64,000 bases of DNA, taken from NCBI RefSeq assembly GCF_022489035.1, contig NZ_JAKVTV010000001.1, positions 868,001-932,000 of the forward strand, written 5' to 3'. The position numbers were made by a program, and so were the translations under genes. Shown here piece by piece: positions 1 through 11,092 of the stretch. Within the stretch, counting starts at the first letter, position 1. Every line of letters starts with the position of its first letter. This DNA comes from Christiangramia lutea. Its GTDB lineage: Bacteria > Bacteroidota > Bacteroidia > Flavobacteriales > Flavobacteriaceae. Under the pieces are notes generated by a model. The model was not told where the DNA came from, ran no database searches, and saw nothing but the letters and a program-made list of their open reading frames with translations.

Positions 1-1
1 G

Positions 2-2365
2 CCCAGATATTTATTCGCCTTCCTTTTCTTAAGCTCTGTCCTATCCCTTAATGCCCAAAAATCAGATCTTAGTGTAAAAAAGATCATGCAGGATACAGAC
101 TGGATGGGAAATTTCCCAAGCTCGGTGAAATGGGGAATACATAGCGAAAATATCTATTTCGATTATAATCCTGAAGGAAATCCGGCAGATTCTCTTTACC
201 GTGTAAGTATCAAAAACCCTGAAAAAATCGTTCAGGTTTCGGCAGAAGATCAAAGAAGTATGATTCCAACTTCTGGTGATTTCAACAGCTCTGGAAACAA
301 AACAGTTTATTCCAGGAATGGCGATATTTTCATTTATGACCTCGATTCCAGGGAAGAAAAAGAACTCCTGGATTTATCATTTTCGATTGAAGACCCTCAG
401 TTTCTTGCTGGAGACACAGCCCTTTCTTTTGAAGCAGAAATGAATGCCTTTAAATATGATCTTGAAACAGGAAGTATAACTCAGCTAACTCATTTTAAAT
501 CTGGTTCAGAAAAAAAGGAGGAAGAGAAGAAACTTTCGGATAAGGAAGAATGGTTAAAATCTGAAAATCTGGAACTTCTAAAGGTGGTGAATCAGCGAAA
601 ACTGGACAAAGAAAACTCTAAAGCATACCGTGAGTCCAATAAAGAAAAAGAAGACTTTATATTCTATCTTCAAGACAAAGAATTACGAAACCTGGAGGTT
701 TCACCAAATGCAAAATATGCAGGTTTCAGTTTAATAAAAAGAAAAACCGGAAAAGAGACCATAGTACCAGATTATGTTGATGAGAGTGGATATACTGTAG
801 ACCTGGATGCCCGCGAGAAGGTTGGAAACATGAACTATACTGCGGAACTGGCGCTTTACGATCTCGAAAGGGATACAGCATATGTAATAGATATCTCTGG
901 TCTTCCCGGTTTAAAGGATCTTCCAGAATATACCAAAGATTATCCCGATAAGGAATGGGAGGAAAAGGAAAGAGAAGTGATTCCCTCAAAATTTTACTTT
1001 TCTAATAATGGGGAGAAAGCCATGGTTAATTTAAGGTCCTCTGACAATAAAGACAGATGGATCGCCATGGTCGACCTTGAAAAAGGGACCTTAAAAACCA
1101 TTGAAAGGCAGCATGACGAAGCCTGGCTAGCCGGCCCTGGGATTGGCTACACCTATTATGGCCTTGCCGAAATGGGTTGGTTACCAGATAATGAACATAT
1201 CTATTTCCAGAGTGAAGAATCTGGTTATTCACACCTGTACATCCTGAATGTAAAAACAGGAAAAAAGAAGGACCTTACCCCTGGAGATTATGAGGTATTC
1301 GATCCAATGATTTCCAAGGATGGAAAACACTGGTATTTTACTTCTTCAAAGGTACACGCGGGAGAAAGACATTTCTATAAAATGCCGCTTATGGGAGGCA
1401 AAATGGTGCAACTTACCAAAATGACCGGAAAGAATGAGGTAAGACTTTCTCCGGACGAGGAAAACATGGCAATTCTACATTCCTATATGAATCAGCCGGA
1501 AGAATTGTTCCTTAAGAAAACAGATGAAAAGGCTGAAGCCAGGCAGATTACCAGCGGTAAGTCGCAAGAGTTTTCTTCCTATCCCTGGAGAGAACCGGAA
1601 TTGATAAAATTTGAAGCTCGTGATGGAGCGATGGTTCCGGCCAGGCTTTATGTTCCAGAGGAAAGCGTGAAGAACGATGCTGCAGTAGTTTTCGTTCATG
1701 GTGCGGGATACCTTCAGAATGCACATAAATGGTGGTCCAGTTACTTCAGGGAATATATGTTTCATAACCTGCTTACCGATCTTGGCTACACCGTGATCGA
1801 TATAGATTACCGTGGAAGCGCGGGATACGGAAGAGACTGGAGAACCGGCATCTATCGCCATATGGGCGGCAAAGACCTTACCGACCAGGTGGATGGTGTG
1901 AAATATCTTCTCGAAAATCATGATATAGACCTTTCAAAAGTGGGAATTTATGGGGGTAGCTATGGTGGGTTTATTACCCTAATGGCCATGTTCACCGAAG
2001 CCGAAACCTTTAAAGCCGGTGCAGCCCTTCGATCGGTAACAGATTGGGCGCATTACAATCATGGCTATACTTCCAACATTCTTAATGAGCCTTCTAAAGA
2101 TCCGATAGCTTACCGCAGGTCTTCACCAATCTATTTCGCTGAAGGCCTCGAAGGAGATCTTCTTATCGCTCATGGAATGATAGACACCAATGTGCATTTT
2201 CAGGATGTAGTTAGGCTTGCACAAAGACTTATCGAACTAGGCAAGGAAGACTGGGAAATGGCAGTTTATCCAGTAGAAGGACACGGATTTGTTGAGCCAA
2301 GTAGCTGGACCGACGAATACAGGAGAATACTGGAATTGTTCAACGAAAATTTATTGGAAAAATGA
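2..2365 (+). CDS. S9 family peptidase (prolyl oligopeptidase/DPP-IV type), 5' end missing
   Basis: A secreted serine peptidase expected to cleave short peptides in the periplasm. The reading frame is open from base 2. The residues before the internal ATG at 86 form the hydrophobic end of a signal peptide finishing in L-N-A-Q, so the true start lies upstream of the window and the ATG at 86 is internal. Counting from that Met, the N-terminal two thirds look like a WD-type beta-propeller and the C-terminal third is an alpha/beta hydrolase. The nucleophile motif GGSYGG has Ser about residue 625, a candidate Asp about 700 (HGMIDTNV) and His about 733 (EGHGF), matching S9 spacing. Its stop overlaps the next start by 4 nt, implying translational coupling. 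Confidence 0.93.
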   Translation, partial: PRYLFAFLFLSSVLSLNAQKSDLSVKKIMQDTDWMGNFPSSVKWGIHSENIYFDYNPEGNPADSLYRVSIKNPEKIVQVSAEDQRSMIPTSGDFNSSGNKTVYSRNGDIFIYDLDSREEKELLDLSFSIEDPQFLAGDTALSFEAEMNAFKYDLETGSITQLTHFKSGSEKKEEEKKLSDKEEWLKSENLELLKVVNQRKLDKENSKAYRESNKEKEDFIFYLQDKELRNLEVSPNAKYAGFSLIKRKTGKETIVPDYVDESGYTVDLDAREKVGNMNYTAELALYDLERDTAYVIDISGLPGLKDLPEYTKDYPDKEWEEKEREVIPSKFYFSNNGEKAMVNLRSSDNKDRWIAMVDLEKGTLKTIERQHDEAWLAGPGIGYTYYGLAEMGWLPDNEHIYFQSEESGYSHLYILNVKTGKKKDLTPGDYEVFDPMISKDGKHWYFTSSKVHAGERHFYKMPLMGGKMVQLTKMTGKNEVRLSPDEENMAILHSYMNQPEELFLKKTDEKAEARQITSGKSQEFSSYPWREPELIKFEARDGAMVPARLYVPEESVKNDAAVVFVHGAGYLQNAHKWWSSYFREYMFHNLLTDLGYTVIDIDYRGSAGYGRDWRTGIYRHMGGKDLTDQVDGVKYLLENHDIDLSKVGIYGGSYGGFITLMAMFTEAETFKAGAALRSVTDWAHYNHGYTSNILNEPSKDPIAYRRSSPIYFAEGLEGDLLIAHGMIDTNVHFQDVVRLAQRLIELGKEDWEMAVYPVEGHGFVEPSSWTDEYRRILELFNENLLEK

Positions 2366-3588
2366 TGGATATAAAATATGTAAGAGAACAATTTCCTGCC
2401 CTTAGCAGAGATTTCATATTCATGGATAATGCCGGAGGCTCGCAGGTTTTAAAGAAGGTTGCAGAACGAATAAGCGGCTACCTATTGTATCATAATGTGC
2501 AGTTGGGTGCGTCTTACAAGGTTTCCGCAGAAGCCGGAAGGAAGCTAAAATACGCTACCTCCAAGATCGCTGAATTACTTAATACTTCTAAAGACGAAGA
2601 GGTGGTTATAGGTTCTTCCACCACCATGTTGCTCCGTATACTGAGTTTGACCATCAGCAAGCAGTGGGAAAATGGAGATGAGATCATCGTCACCGATACA
2701 GACCATGAGGCCAATGTTTCCCCCTGGATGGATCTTAGAGAACATGGTTTCAGGGTGAAAACATGGAAAGTGAATCGGGAAACGCTTGAACTTGAACTTA
2801 AGGATCTTAAGGAATTGATGACATCTAAAACCAGACTGGTAGCGGTAACCCATGCCTCAAATGTTTTGGGTACAATTAATCCGGTTAAAGAAATTGCGGA
2901 TGCTGTTCATGCAGCCGGAGCACTTATTTGTGTGGATGGAGTCGCGTATGCACCTCATCGAAAAGTAGATGTAAAAGAACTGAATGCAGATTTCTATACC
3001 TTCAGCTGGTATAAGACTTACGGACCTCACCTGGCAGTGATGTACGTTAAATATGAGGAACTCCTGAAACTCGATAGTTTTAACCATTATTTCATTGGTA
3101 AAGATTCAGTTCCTTATAAACTACAGCCGGGAAATTTCAATTTTGAACTCACCTACGGCACCCTGGGCATTATTGAATATTACGATGAAATGTACAGGCA
3201 TCATTTTAACGATACCAAGGTGAACTATTCTGAAAGGCTAAGCAAAACTTTCAAAATTATCTCTAAACATGAGGAAGAACTGGCTAGCTTGCTTCTTGAT
3301 TTTCTTAAAAAAATTCCTGAAATAAGAATTATTGGAAAAACTGATGCTTCATCAACTGTTCGAGTACCAACTATATCATTTGTGCATTCAAAACTAAAAA
3401 GCGATGAGATCGTAGGAAAGGTTGACGAACATGGGATTGGTATTAGATTTGGAGATTTTTACGCTAAAAAGCTTATAGAAACCCTGGATCTTGAGGAAAA
3501 TAATGGAGTGGTAAGAGTTAGTCTTGTACATTACAATACTCTTGAGGAAGTAAGAAAACTTATTAAAGTCTTCGAAGGCATATTTTAA
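2362..3588 (+). CDS. Class V aminotransferase, cysteine desulfurase-like
   Basis: A PLP-dependent fold-type I enzyme of 408 residues, related to the SufS/NifS-like group. The expected PLP lysine is about residue 218 in the motif SWYKTYGPH, and the region GSSTTMLL near residue 83 fits phosphate binding. The start ATG overlaps the stop of the upstream S9 peptidase (ATGATG junction), so the two are probably one transcript. No Suf or Isc scaffold genes are nearby, which argues against a housekeeping Fe-S role. The substrate is unknown; it could be a desulfurase or another amino-acid lyase or aminotransferase of the VC1184-like subfamily. Confidence 0.88.
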   Translation: MMDIKYVREQFPALSRDFIFMDNAGGSQVLKKVAERISGYLLYHNVQLGASYKVSAEAGRKLKYATSKIAELLNTSKDEEVVIGSSTTMLLRILSLTISKQWENGDEIIVTDTDHEANVSPWMDLREHGFRVKTWKVNRETLELELKDLKELMTSKTRLVAVTHASNVLGTINPVKEIADAVHAAGALICVDGVAYAPHRKVDVKELNADFYTFSWYKTYGPHLAVMYVKYEELLKLDSFNHYFIGKDSVPYKLQPGNFNFELTYGTLGIIEYYDEMYRHHFNDTKVNYSERLSKTFKIISKHEEELASLLLDFLKKIPEIRIIGKTDASSTVRVPTISFVHSKLKSDEIVGKVDEHGIGIRFGDFYAKKLIETLDLEENNGVVRVSLVHYNTLEEVRKLIKVFEGIF

Positions 3589-3598
3589 GTTAAAATAT

Positions 3599-4207
3599 CT
3601 AACGGTAACGCCCAAAAACCCGGTTAAACGGAACCTTTATGCCAGCGAAAATGGCATTCCTTCTAACCTGGCCATCTACGACTTCCAGTAGTTCGACCTG
3701 TGCCCCAAGTTCAAATGTTATTTCATTTCTTATCCTGTAAGAAGTAGATAATTTCATTGGAATGGTGATCACCCTGATGTCTTCTTCCTTAACAACCGAC
3801 CCATAATCTGGTATTTCCTGGATAAAAGCAGCCCCTACTCCGGCACCGAAATACCAGTTCTTTATATACCTGAAAGGATCGAAATTGATATAGGGCATGA
3901 AAGTGATCGAGTTGTAATATTCACCGCTTTCCAGCTCTGAAGAAGTAGTTCTTTGGAAATAGAGCTCTGTACCTAATCCCATTTTTGGCCTGAAGTAATA
4001 AATAAAGTATAGCCCTGCTGCAAAGTTCGGCTCAAAACCTGAATTCGAATATCCTTCAGCATCGGGTCCCTGGAAAACATTATTCGCGGCATACAGAGAA
4101 GTATGCTCATAATTAACCATAGGTCCTATTTCATAATCCCGGTATCTCTGGCTAAAACCTTGAATAGAGCATAGGATCAGAAGTACGAAAATCAACTTTT
4201 TCAACAT
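3599..4207 (-). CDS. Outer-membrane beta-barrel protein
   Basis: A protein of about 202 residues with an N-terminal Sec signal (MLKKLIFVLLILCS, then a G-F-S-Q cleavage region) followed by alternating aromatic/polar strands such as FAAGLYFIYYF and WYFGAGVGAAF, typical of small Bacteroidota beta-barrels. I chose the ATG at 4207. An upstream in-frame ATG at 4294 would put 29 charged residues before the signal peptide and would start inside a terminator hairpin. The sequence ends in arginine and tyrosine rather than a classical terminal Phe. It is convergent with the aminotransferase gene, 10 nt away. The role may be structural or transport; no specific substrate can be named. Confidence 0.75.
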   Translation of the reverse strand: MLKKLIFVLLILCSIQGFSQRYRDYEIGPMVNYEHTSLYAANNVFQGPDAEGYSNSGFEPNFAAGLYFIYYFRPKMGLGTELYFQRTTSSELESGEYYNSITFMPYINFDPFRYIKNWYFGAGVGAAFIQEIPDYGSVVKEEDIRVITIPMKLSTSYRIRNEITFELGAQVELLEVVDGQVRRNAIFAGIKVPFNRVFGRYR

Positions 4208-4264
4208 AAGTTCTTTGTTGGATTTACCATGATCCTGATATTTACAAGTATCGAATTTAAAGAA

Positions 4265-4310
4265 TAAGCCTGAATCTGTCAAGTTGATTCTCAACAGTTC
4301 AGGCTTTTTT
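4265..4310. terminator. Intrinsic terminator-like hairpin downstream of the GH97 gene
   Basis: The inverted repeat AAGCCTGAA (4265-4273) / TTCAGGCTT (4298-4306) encloses a smaller inverted repeat GTTGA/TCAAC. A T-run follows on the plus strand; on the minus strand the following sequence is less T-rich. It sits after the GH97 stop and before the outer-membrane protein start, so it most likely separates those two minus-strand genes. Confidence 0.55.
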
Positions 4311-4325
4311 ATTTTCTATTCAAGA

Positions 4326-6527
<2,202 letters not shown>

Positions 6528-7670
6528 TTATCCTATTGCCTGTTTCAAATCGGCTACAAGATCTTCTTCATCTTCTATCCCAACACTCAACCTGATTAGA
6601 GAATCCACCACTCCGGTTTTTGCTCTTTCTTCCTGAGGTATGGACGCATGGGTCATACTTGCAGGATGCCCGGCAAGGGATTCAACACCTCCCAGGGATT
6701 CTGCCAGTGTAAAAACCTTAAGGTTTTCCACAATCTTCGTAGCACTTTCCAAAGTGTTTTCCTTTGTAGTAAAGGAGATCATTCCCCCAAATCCAGACAT
6801 TTGCTTCTTGGCAATATCGTGATTTGGATGATCTTCAAAACCTGGCCAGTATACCTTATCAATCTTAGGATTAGACCTAAGGTATTTCGCAACGGCTTCA
6901 CCATTCTCACAGTGTCGCTGCATTCTTAGGTGTAAGGTCTTGATTCCACGTAAAACCAGGAAACTATCCTGAGGTCCGCAAACACCACCACTGGCATTTT
7001 GAATAAAATAAAGCTTATCTGCCAGTTCTTTATCTTTTACCACCAGGCTACCCATCACCACATCGCTATGACCTCCAAGATATTTAGTAGCACTATGCAT
7101 AATGATATCGGCTCCGAGGTCCAATGGTTGCTGAAGATACGGAGTAGCAAAAGTATTATCTACTGCCAGTAACAGATCGTGCTTTTTAGCAATTTTTGAA
7201 ACCGCTTCGATATCGATGATATTCATCATAGGGTTGGTAGGAGTTTCCACCCAGATAAGTTTTGTATTCTCATTGATATATTCCTCGATTCCTTCAGCAT
7301 CCTGCATCCCGATAAAGTGGAATTTTATACCCAATCCCTCAAAAATACTGGTAAACAACCTGTAGGATCCTCCGTAAAGATCGTTAGTAGAGATGATCTC
7401 ATCTCCGGGCTTGAACAATTTCATGACCGCATCTATAGCGGCAAGACCAGATCCAAATGCAAGTCCGAAATTCCCATTTTCGATACTCGCCAGAGACTTC
7501 TCCAGGGCTGTTCTGGTAGGGTTTCCGCTTCGGGAATATTCAAATCCTTTATGTCCTCCCGGAGTACTTTGTGAATAGGTACTTGTTTGATAAATTGGAG
7601 GCATCACCGAGCCATAAGCCGGATCTACATTATCCTGACCTCCATGTATGGTTTTAGTATTAAACTTCAT
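6528..7670 (-). CDS. metB: Cystathionine gamma-synthase/lyase family enzyme
   Basis: A PLP enzyme of trans-sulfuration, about 380 residues from the ATG at 7670. It either condenses an activated homoserine with cysteine or cleaves cystathionine; sequence alone does not separate MetB, MetC-like and Cgl members. The Cys/Met-metabolism signature is present: the PLP Lys is about residue 196 in HSATKYLGGHSD, with YSRSGNPTR near the N-terminus and SLAGHPASMTHA near the C-terminus. The ATG at 7670 follows a 97-nt leader from a good promoter at 7774-7805, so the in-frame extension to 7712 is not needed. A terminator follows it. Confidence 0.9.
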   Translation of the reverse strand: MKFNTKTIHGGQDNVDPAYGSVMPPIYQTSTYSQSTPGGHKGFEYSRSGNPTRTALEKSLASIENGNFGLAFGSGLAAIDAVMKLFKPGDEIISTNDLYGGSYRLFTSIFEGLGIKFHFIGMQDAEGIEEYINENTKLIWVETPTNPMMNIIDIEAVSKIAKKHDLLLAVDNTFATPYLQQPLDLGADIIMHSATKYLGGHSDVVMGSLVVKDKELADKLYFIQNASGGVCGPQDSFLVLRGIKTLHLRMQRHCENGEAVAKYLRSNPKIDKVYWPGFEDHPNHDIAKKQMSGFGGMISFTTKENTLESATKIVENLKVFTLAESLGGVESLAGHPASMTHASIPQEERAKTGVVDSLIRLSVGIEDEEDLVADLKQAIG

Positions 7671-7767
7671 TTCTGCTATAATTTTTAGTGATTTTTTCAG
7701 CTTTATTATCAACTGAAAAACGTTTTATTTTCCACCCGAACCGGGCTTCTTCCTCGAAAAAAAAATC
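7671..7767 (-). promoter_or_regulatory. Structured 5' leader of the metB-like gene
   Basis: Between the predicted transcription start near 7767 and the ATG at 7670, the minus-strand RNA can form a CCCG/CGGG hairpin and a longer stem TTTTTCAG/CTGAAAAA (plus-strand 7697-7724 region). Leaders before methionine genes often carry SAM riboswitches or attenuators, but I could not match this one to a known SAM class by eye. Confidence 0.35.
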
Positions 7768-7773
7768 GAAAAA

Positions 7774-7805
7774 CAAATGTAGTAAGCCTGTTGGGCAATC
7801 ACAAA
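7774..7805 (-). promoter_or_regulatory. Bacteroidota-type promoter for metB-like gene
   Basis: On the minus strand, TTTG (plus CAAA 7802-7805), a 20-nt spacer and TACATTTG (plus 7774-7781) match the Bacteroidota -33/-7 consensus TTTG-N19..21-TAnnTTTG exactly. Confidence 0.65.
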
Positions 7806-7846
7806 ATTGCCTTTACCTTTATCATGTTATTTAACACCTGATTCTC

Positions 7847-8623
7847 GTGAAAAGATTTTTGACCGCCTGTTTATCGATTTTATTATTAATTTCCTGTGCC
7901 GATGAGAAAAAAGGGAATAATTCTTTTAAGGAAAAAAACCTGAATTTCTTTTCCAGGACCGTCGAAAAAAACCTGGACGACTGCCTTCCGGAAGAAGGGA
8001 ACTGTACCTTTATAAGTCTTAAATTTCCCTTTGCCGATGAAAGTAAACCTGAAGCCGAAAAGATCAATAAAAAGATCGAAAACTTTATTGGGAAAACTGT
8101 AGACTTCCAGGAAGATTCTATAACTAAAAAACCTGAAGCTCTCGCAGAGAATTTCATAAAGGAATATAAAGAAACAGCCAGTGAATTCCCCGAGTATGAA
8201 CTACCCTGGGAAGCAACTATCAACGGAAAGATAAATTACCAATCTTCAGAAATAATATCCATCAAATTCGACACTTATATGTTCACTGGTGGAGCCCATG
8301 GTTACAGAAGCACCAATTTCCTTAATTTCGATGCACAAACTGGGGAAATCCTTACACCGGAAGATATTTTTATTGCAGAGTTTACAGACTATGTTGAAAA
8401 GGAATTCAGAAAAAAACAGGAGATCCCAATGGGAGCCAGCATAAACAGCACAGGAATGTTCTTTGAAAATGACGAGTTTCATTTACCGGAAAATATTGGT
8501 ATCTCAAAAGACAGCGTGGTCATGCATTACAACGCTTATGATATCGCTCCATATTCTGAAGGAATTTTTGTGCTTACCTATTCAAAAGAGGATGTAAAAC
8601 AGTTTCTGAAAATTAAGAAATAG
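7847..8623 (+). CDS. DUF3298/DUF4163-type lipoprotein (RsiV/PdaC C-terminal-like)
   Basis: A predicted lipoprotein of 258 residues starting at GTG 7847, with a lipobox LLISC (Cys about residue 17). The C-terminal half contains the typical DUF3298 segment TGGAHGYRSTNFLNF, followed by a LTPEDIF-like turn. The same fold occurs in the extracytoplasmic part of RsiV anti-sigma factors and in the PdaC deacetylase N-terminal region, where it can bind lysozyme or carbohydrate. No catalytic deacetylase domain is present here, so the protein is probably a periplasmic ligand-binding or envelope lipoprotein. Its neighbours do not specify a pathway. Confidence 0.8.
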   Translation: MKRFLTACLSILLLISCADEKKGNNSFKEKNLNFFSRTVEKNLDDCLPEEGNCTFISLKFPFADESKPEAEKINKKIENFIGKTVDFQEDSITKKPEALAENFIKEYKETASEFPEYELPWEATINGKINYQSSEIISIKFDTYMFTGGAHGYRSTNFLNFDAQTGEILTPEDIFIAEFTDYVEKEFRKKQEIPMGASINSTGMFFENDEFHLPENIGISKDSVVMHYNAYDIAPYSEGIFVLTYSKEDVKQFLKIKK

Positions 8624-8658
8624 TCATTAGCTACATTAGCAAAAAATGGAAAAGCCTT

Positions 8659-9012
8659 ATGAAAAAAGTATACTATCTATCTACCTGTGACACTTGCAAG
8701 AGGATTTTAAAAGAACTCAATTTATCAGATGATTTCGAGTTACAAGATATCAAGGCCGATAATATTACGGAAAGTCAATTAGATGAAATGCATAATTTCT
8801 CCGGAAGCTATGAGTCGCTTTTTAGTAAAAGGGCCAGGCTTTATAAAGAACGGGATCTTAAAAATAAGGACCTTACCGAAGCAGACTACAAAGACCTGAT
8901 CCTGGAACATTATACCTTTCTAAAAAGGCCTGTGATCATTAATAATAATGAGATTTTCATAGGAAATACCAAGAAAACAGTAGCATCGGCAAAAGAATCT
9001 GTTCATGAATAA
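8659..9012 (+). CDS. ArsC/Spx/YffB family thioredoxin-fold protein
   Basis: A 117-residue ArsC-family protein with an N-terminal CxxC (STCDTCKR, residues about 9-14) and the family's later region KRPVIINNNEIFIG. In this family the thioredoxin fold serves arsenate reduction or redox-sensing regulation of RNA polymerase (Spx). The CxxC is intact and no arsenic resistance genes adjoin, so a general redox or regulatory role is as likely as arsenate reduction. It overlaps the next gene by 8 nt and is probably co-transcribed with it. Confidence 0.82.
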   Translation: MKKVYYLSTCDTCKRILKELNLSDDFELQDIKADNITESQLDEMHNFSGSYESLFSKRARLYKERDLKNKDLTEADYKDLILEHYTFLKRPVIINNNEIFIGNTKKTVASAKESVHE

Positions 9013-9904
9013 CAGCCGATTGCTGGCTATTCTGGCCGCCTTCCTGGCAAGCGCCATTTACGGGGTAAATCACACTATCGCGAAAGGATTAATGCCTTTA
9101 TATATTGAACCCTTCGGATTCATTTTATTAAGAGTTTCAGGGGCTGCGGTCCTGTTTTGGGCAATTAGTCTATTTGCCCCTAAAGAAAAGATCGCTACCT
9201 CAGACTGGCCCCGAATACTGGGTTGTGCCATTTTTGGGATGGTTATTAACATGCTGTTCTTCTTTAAAGGACTAAGTCTTTCCACCCCAATAAACAGCTC
9301 TGTCATTATAACTTTATCTCCGGTCATGGTGCTAATCCTGGCATCCATTCTAATAAAGGAAAGGATCACGCTTTTAAAAACACTTGGGATCATTATAGGA
9401 ATGGCCGGCGCCCTGGTGCTGGTACTTTTTAGTACCGGAGAGAACTTCAACGCTCCCAATGTTCCTCTAGGAAATACACTTTTTATTGTTAATGCATTTT
9501 CCTACGGATTGTACCTTATTCTGGTAAAACCTCTGACTAAAAAATACCATCCTATCACGTTGATGAAATGGCTTTTCCTTATCGCAATTTTCATCAATCT
9601 ACCCGTAACTTATACCGAATTTATGGCGGTAGACTGGTTTGACCTTCCCTTTGATGCTATCTGGAAAATGGCTTTCGTTGTGATAGGCACCACTTTTATG
9701 ACCTATTTGCTGAATATTTACGCTCTTAAACAACTTTCCCCATCCACCATAAGTGCTTTTATTTATTTACAACCCTTGATCGCTATTACATTTGCGATAT
9801 CGGTAGGAGCAGACAAATTGACCTGGATAAAAGGACTGGCGGCAGCACTGGTATTCGTAGGTGTTTATATGGTTAGCATGAAAAAGACCCGAATAAAAGA
9901 GTAA
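9005..9904 (+). CDS. EamA/DMT family transporter
   Basis: An inner-membrane drug/metabolite exporter of 299 residues with about ten hydrophobic segments arranged as two EamA repeats. The second repeat begins near residue 150 (PLGNTLFIVNAFSYGLYL). Members export amino acids, metabolites or drugs; the substrate cannot be read from the sequence. The start overlaps the ArsC-like gene by 8 nt. A short symmetric hairpin directly follows the stop. Confidence 0.87.
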   Translation: MNNSRLLAILAAFLASAIYGVNHTIAKGLMPLYIEPFGFILLRVSGAAVLFWAISLFAPKEKIATSDWPRILGCAIFGMVINMLFFFKGLSLSTPINSSVIITLSPVMVLILASILIKERITLLKTLGIIIGMAGALVLVLFSTGENFNAPNVPLGNTLFIVNAFSYGLYLILVKPLTKKYHPITLMKWLFLIAIFINLPVTYTEFMAVDWFDLPFDAIWKMAFVVIGTTFMTYLLNIYALKQLSPSTISAFIYLQPLIAITFAISVGADKLTWIKGLAAALVFVGVYMVSMKKTRIKE

Positions 9905-9911
9905 CATTACA

Positions 9912-9931
9912 TTTTTCACCAGGGTGAAAAA
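9912..9931. terminator. Bidirectional terminator
   Basis: The perfect inverted repeat TTTTTCACC/GGTGAAAAA with a 2-nt loop separates the convergent EamA gene and the small lipoprotein gene. It overlaps the lipoprotein's stop codon. Confidence 0.7.
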
Positions 9932-10356
9932 ATACCATCGTTAAAAGTTATGGCCGCAATGATTATGATTACCACGAATATACCTGTAATTACCAATCCA
10001 ACAGTCCCTATGGTAGAAACCGTTTTATTCTTTTCCTGGATTTTCTCAATGTTTAAGGGCTCCAGCCCAAAAGCATATAATTTCCCGGTTTCACGCCCAA
10101 TCAATCCCATCTTTTGTAGCTCCTTTGAGGTCTTTGATTTTAACCTGGTCAAACCAAAATAGTCACCGTCCTCCTCTTCGATACTTTTAAATTTAAATTT
10201 ATCGCCACTTTCCGTGGTTATCCGAACATCCTTATTTAATTCTTCAGCCTGCTGAAGACTAATACTATCGTTATGATAAATACTGCAGCTTTGCAATAAA
10301 AAAACAAGACTAAGGATAGATGAGAGGAATCGGAAATGCTTTGAAGAACTTTTCAT
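9916..10356 (-). CDS. Hypothetical lipoprotein with C-terminal membrane segment
   Basis: A protein of 146 residues with a lipobox-like signal (VFLLQSCS, Cys about residue 24), a charged region around TTESGDKFKFKSIEEED, and a strongly hydrophobic C-terminal helix (TVGLVITGIFVVIIIIAAI). The combination of lipid anchor plus a C-terminal transmembrane helix is common in small Flavobacteriia proteins of unknown role. I do not recognise a family. It is monocistronic, convergent with the transporter gene and ending in a shared terminator. Confidence 0.72.
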   Translation of the reverse strand: MKSSSKHFRFLSSILSLVFLLQSCSIYHNDSISLQQAEELNKDVRITTESGDKFKFKSIEEEDGDYFGLTRLKSKTSKELQKMGLIGRETGKLYAFGLEPLNIEKIQEKNKTVSTIGTVGLVITGIFVVIIIIAAITFNDGIFSPW

Positions 10357-10444
10357 GATCTTGAAATTTTTGATGATTCAAGCCGGAAAGTTCAGTAGGG
10401 GAAATCACATTACTTAAAGTTAGTGATTATTTACGAATAAAGAA

Positions 10445-11086
10445 TCAGCTCGCCTGCCTGATAAGTTGTTTCAATTCATCTTCTGGAAGTAAATTTTTCA
10501 CACCTTTTTTATGCCGAAAATAATTCAAAAGTTCCTCCTCACTTATACTGTAAATATCCTTAAGTCCTCGAATAATGGTGAGTAGGTACTGTTCATCAGG
10601 CCGGTTGATCTCATCTTTCAGAAATACTTCGCTGGTAAATGTGACTATAGGTGCGCCATTTTTTTCTCCTAAATAGAGTAACAATCCATAACGCCCTTCT
10701 TCCAGACAATTATAATATCCTTTTTCCCTTAGCTCCTGAAAATCTATCTGGATCTCTCCTTGAAATTTAAGCTCCTGACTTACCAGGTCTATAAACTGTC
10801 CGGAATTAATCAGGTAAGTTCGACCAAGTGTGTTAGCAGAGATATTCTCTTCCGGATTCAGAAAACATATACCACCCCCATTCCAGGTTGGAGATTCCTT
10901 GGCAAAATACATTTCATAATCTATGGAGATAGTCCCGGTTTGCCTGGGACTGGATTTATCTTCACAACCTTTAAAATGTTTTAAAGCTCCAGGCGGCGTT
11001 CCTCCATTTATATAGCAGAGAAATCTTTCTTCCCTGATATTAGAACCATAACATGCATACCAAACTTCGCTGATCCCTTCTGTCAT
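10445..11086 (-). CDS. Gamma-glutamylcyclotransferase-fold protein
   Basis: A protein of 213 residues opening with WYACYGSNI (residues about 9-17), the substrate-loop signature of the GGCT/AIG2-like fold. The remainder (NGGGICFLNPE, GRTYLINSGQF) fits a longer bacterial version of that fold. Family members act on gamma-glutamyl amines or related peptides; the true substrate here is unknown. The start lies 6 nt from the end of the thioesterase gene on the same strand, so the pair are probably co-transcribed with the thioesterase first. Confidence 0.7.
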   Translation of the reverse strand: MTEGISEVWYACYGSNIREERFLCYINGGTPPGALKHFKGCEDKSSPRQTGTISIDYEMYFAKESPTWNGGGICFLNPEENISANTLGRTYLINSGQFIDLVSQELKFQGEIQIDFQELREKGYYNCLEEGRYGLLLYLGEKNGAPIVTFTSEVFLKDEINRPDEQYLLTIIRGLKDIYSISEEELLNYFRHKKGVKNLLPEDELKQLIRQAS

Positions 11087-11092
11087 ATAAAC

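Noticed and set aside
7671-7767. Known SAM riboswitch before the metB-like gene
   Set aside because: The leader folds, but I could not find the SAM-I core or the SAM-II pseudoknot consensus by eye. It is listed only as a structured leader.
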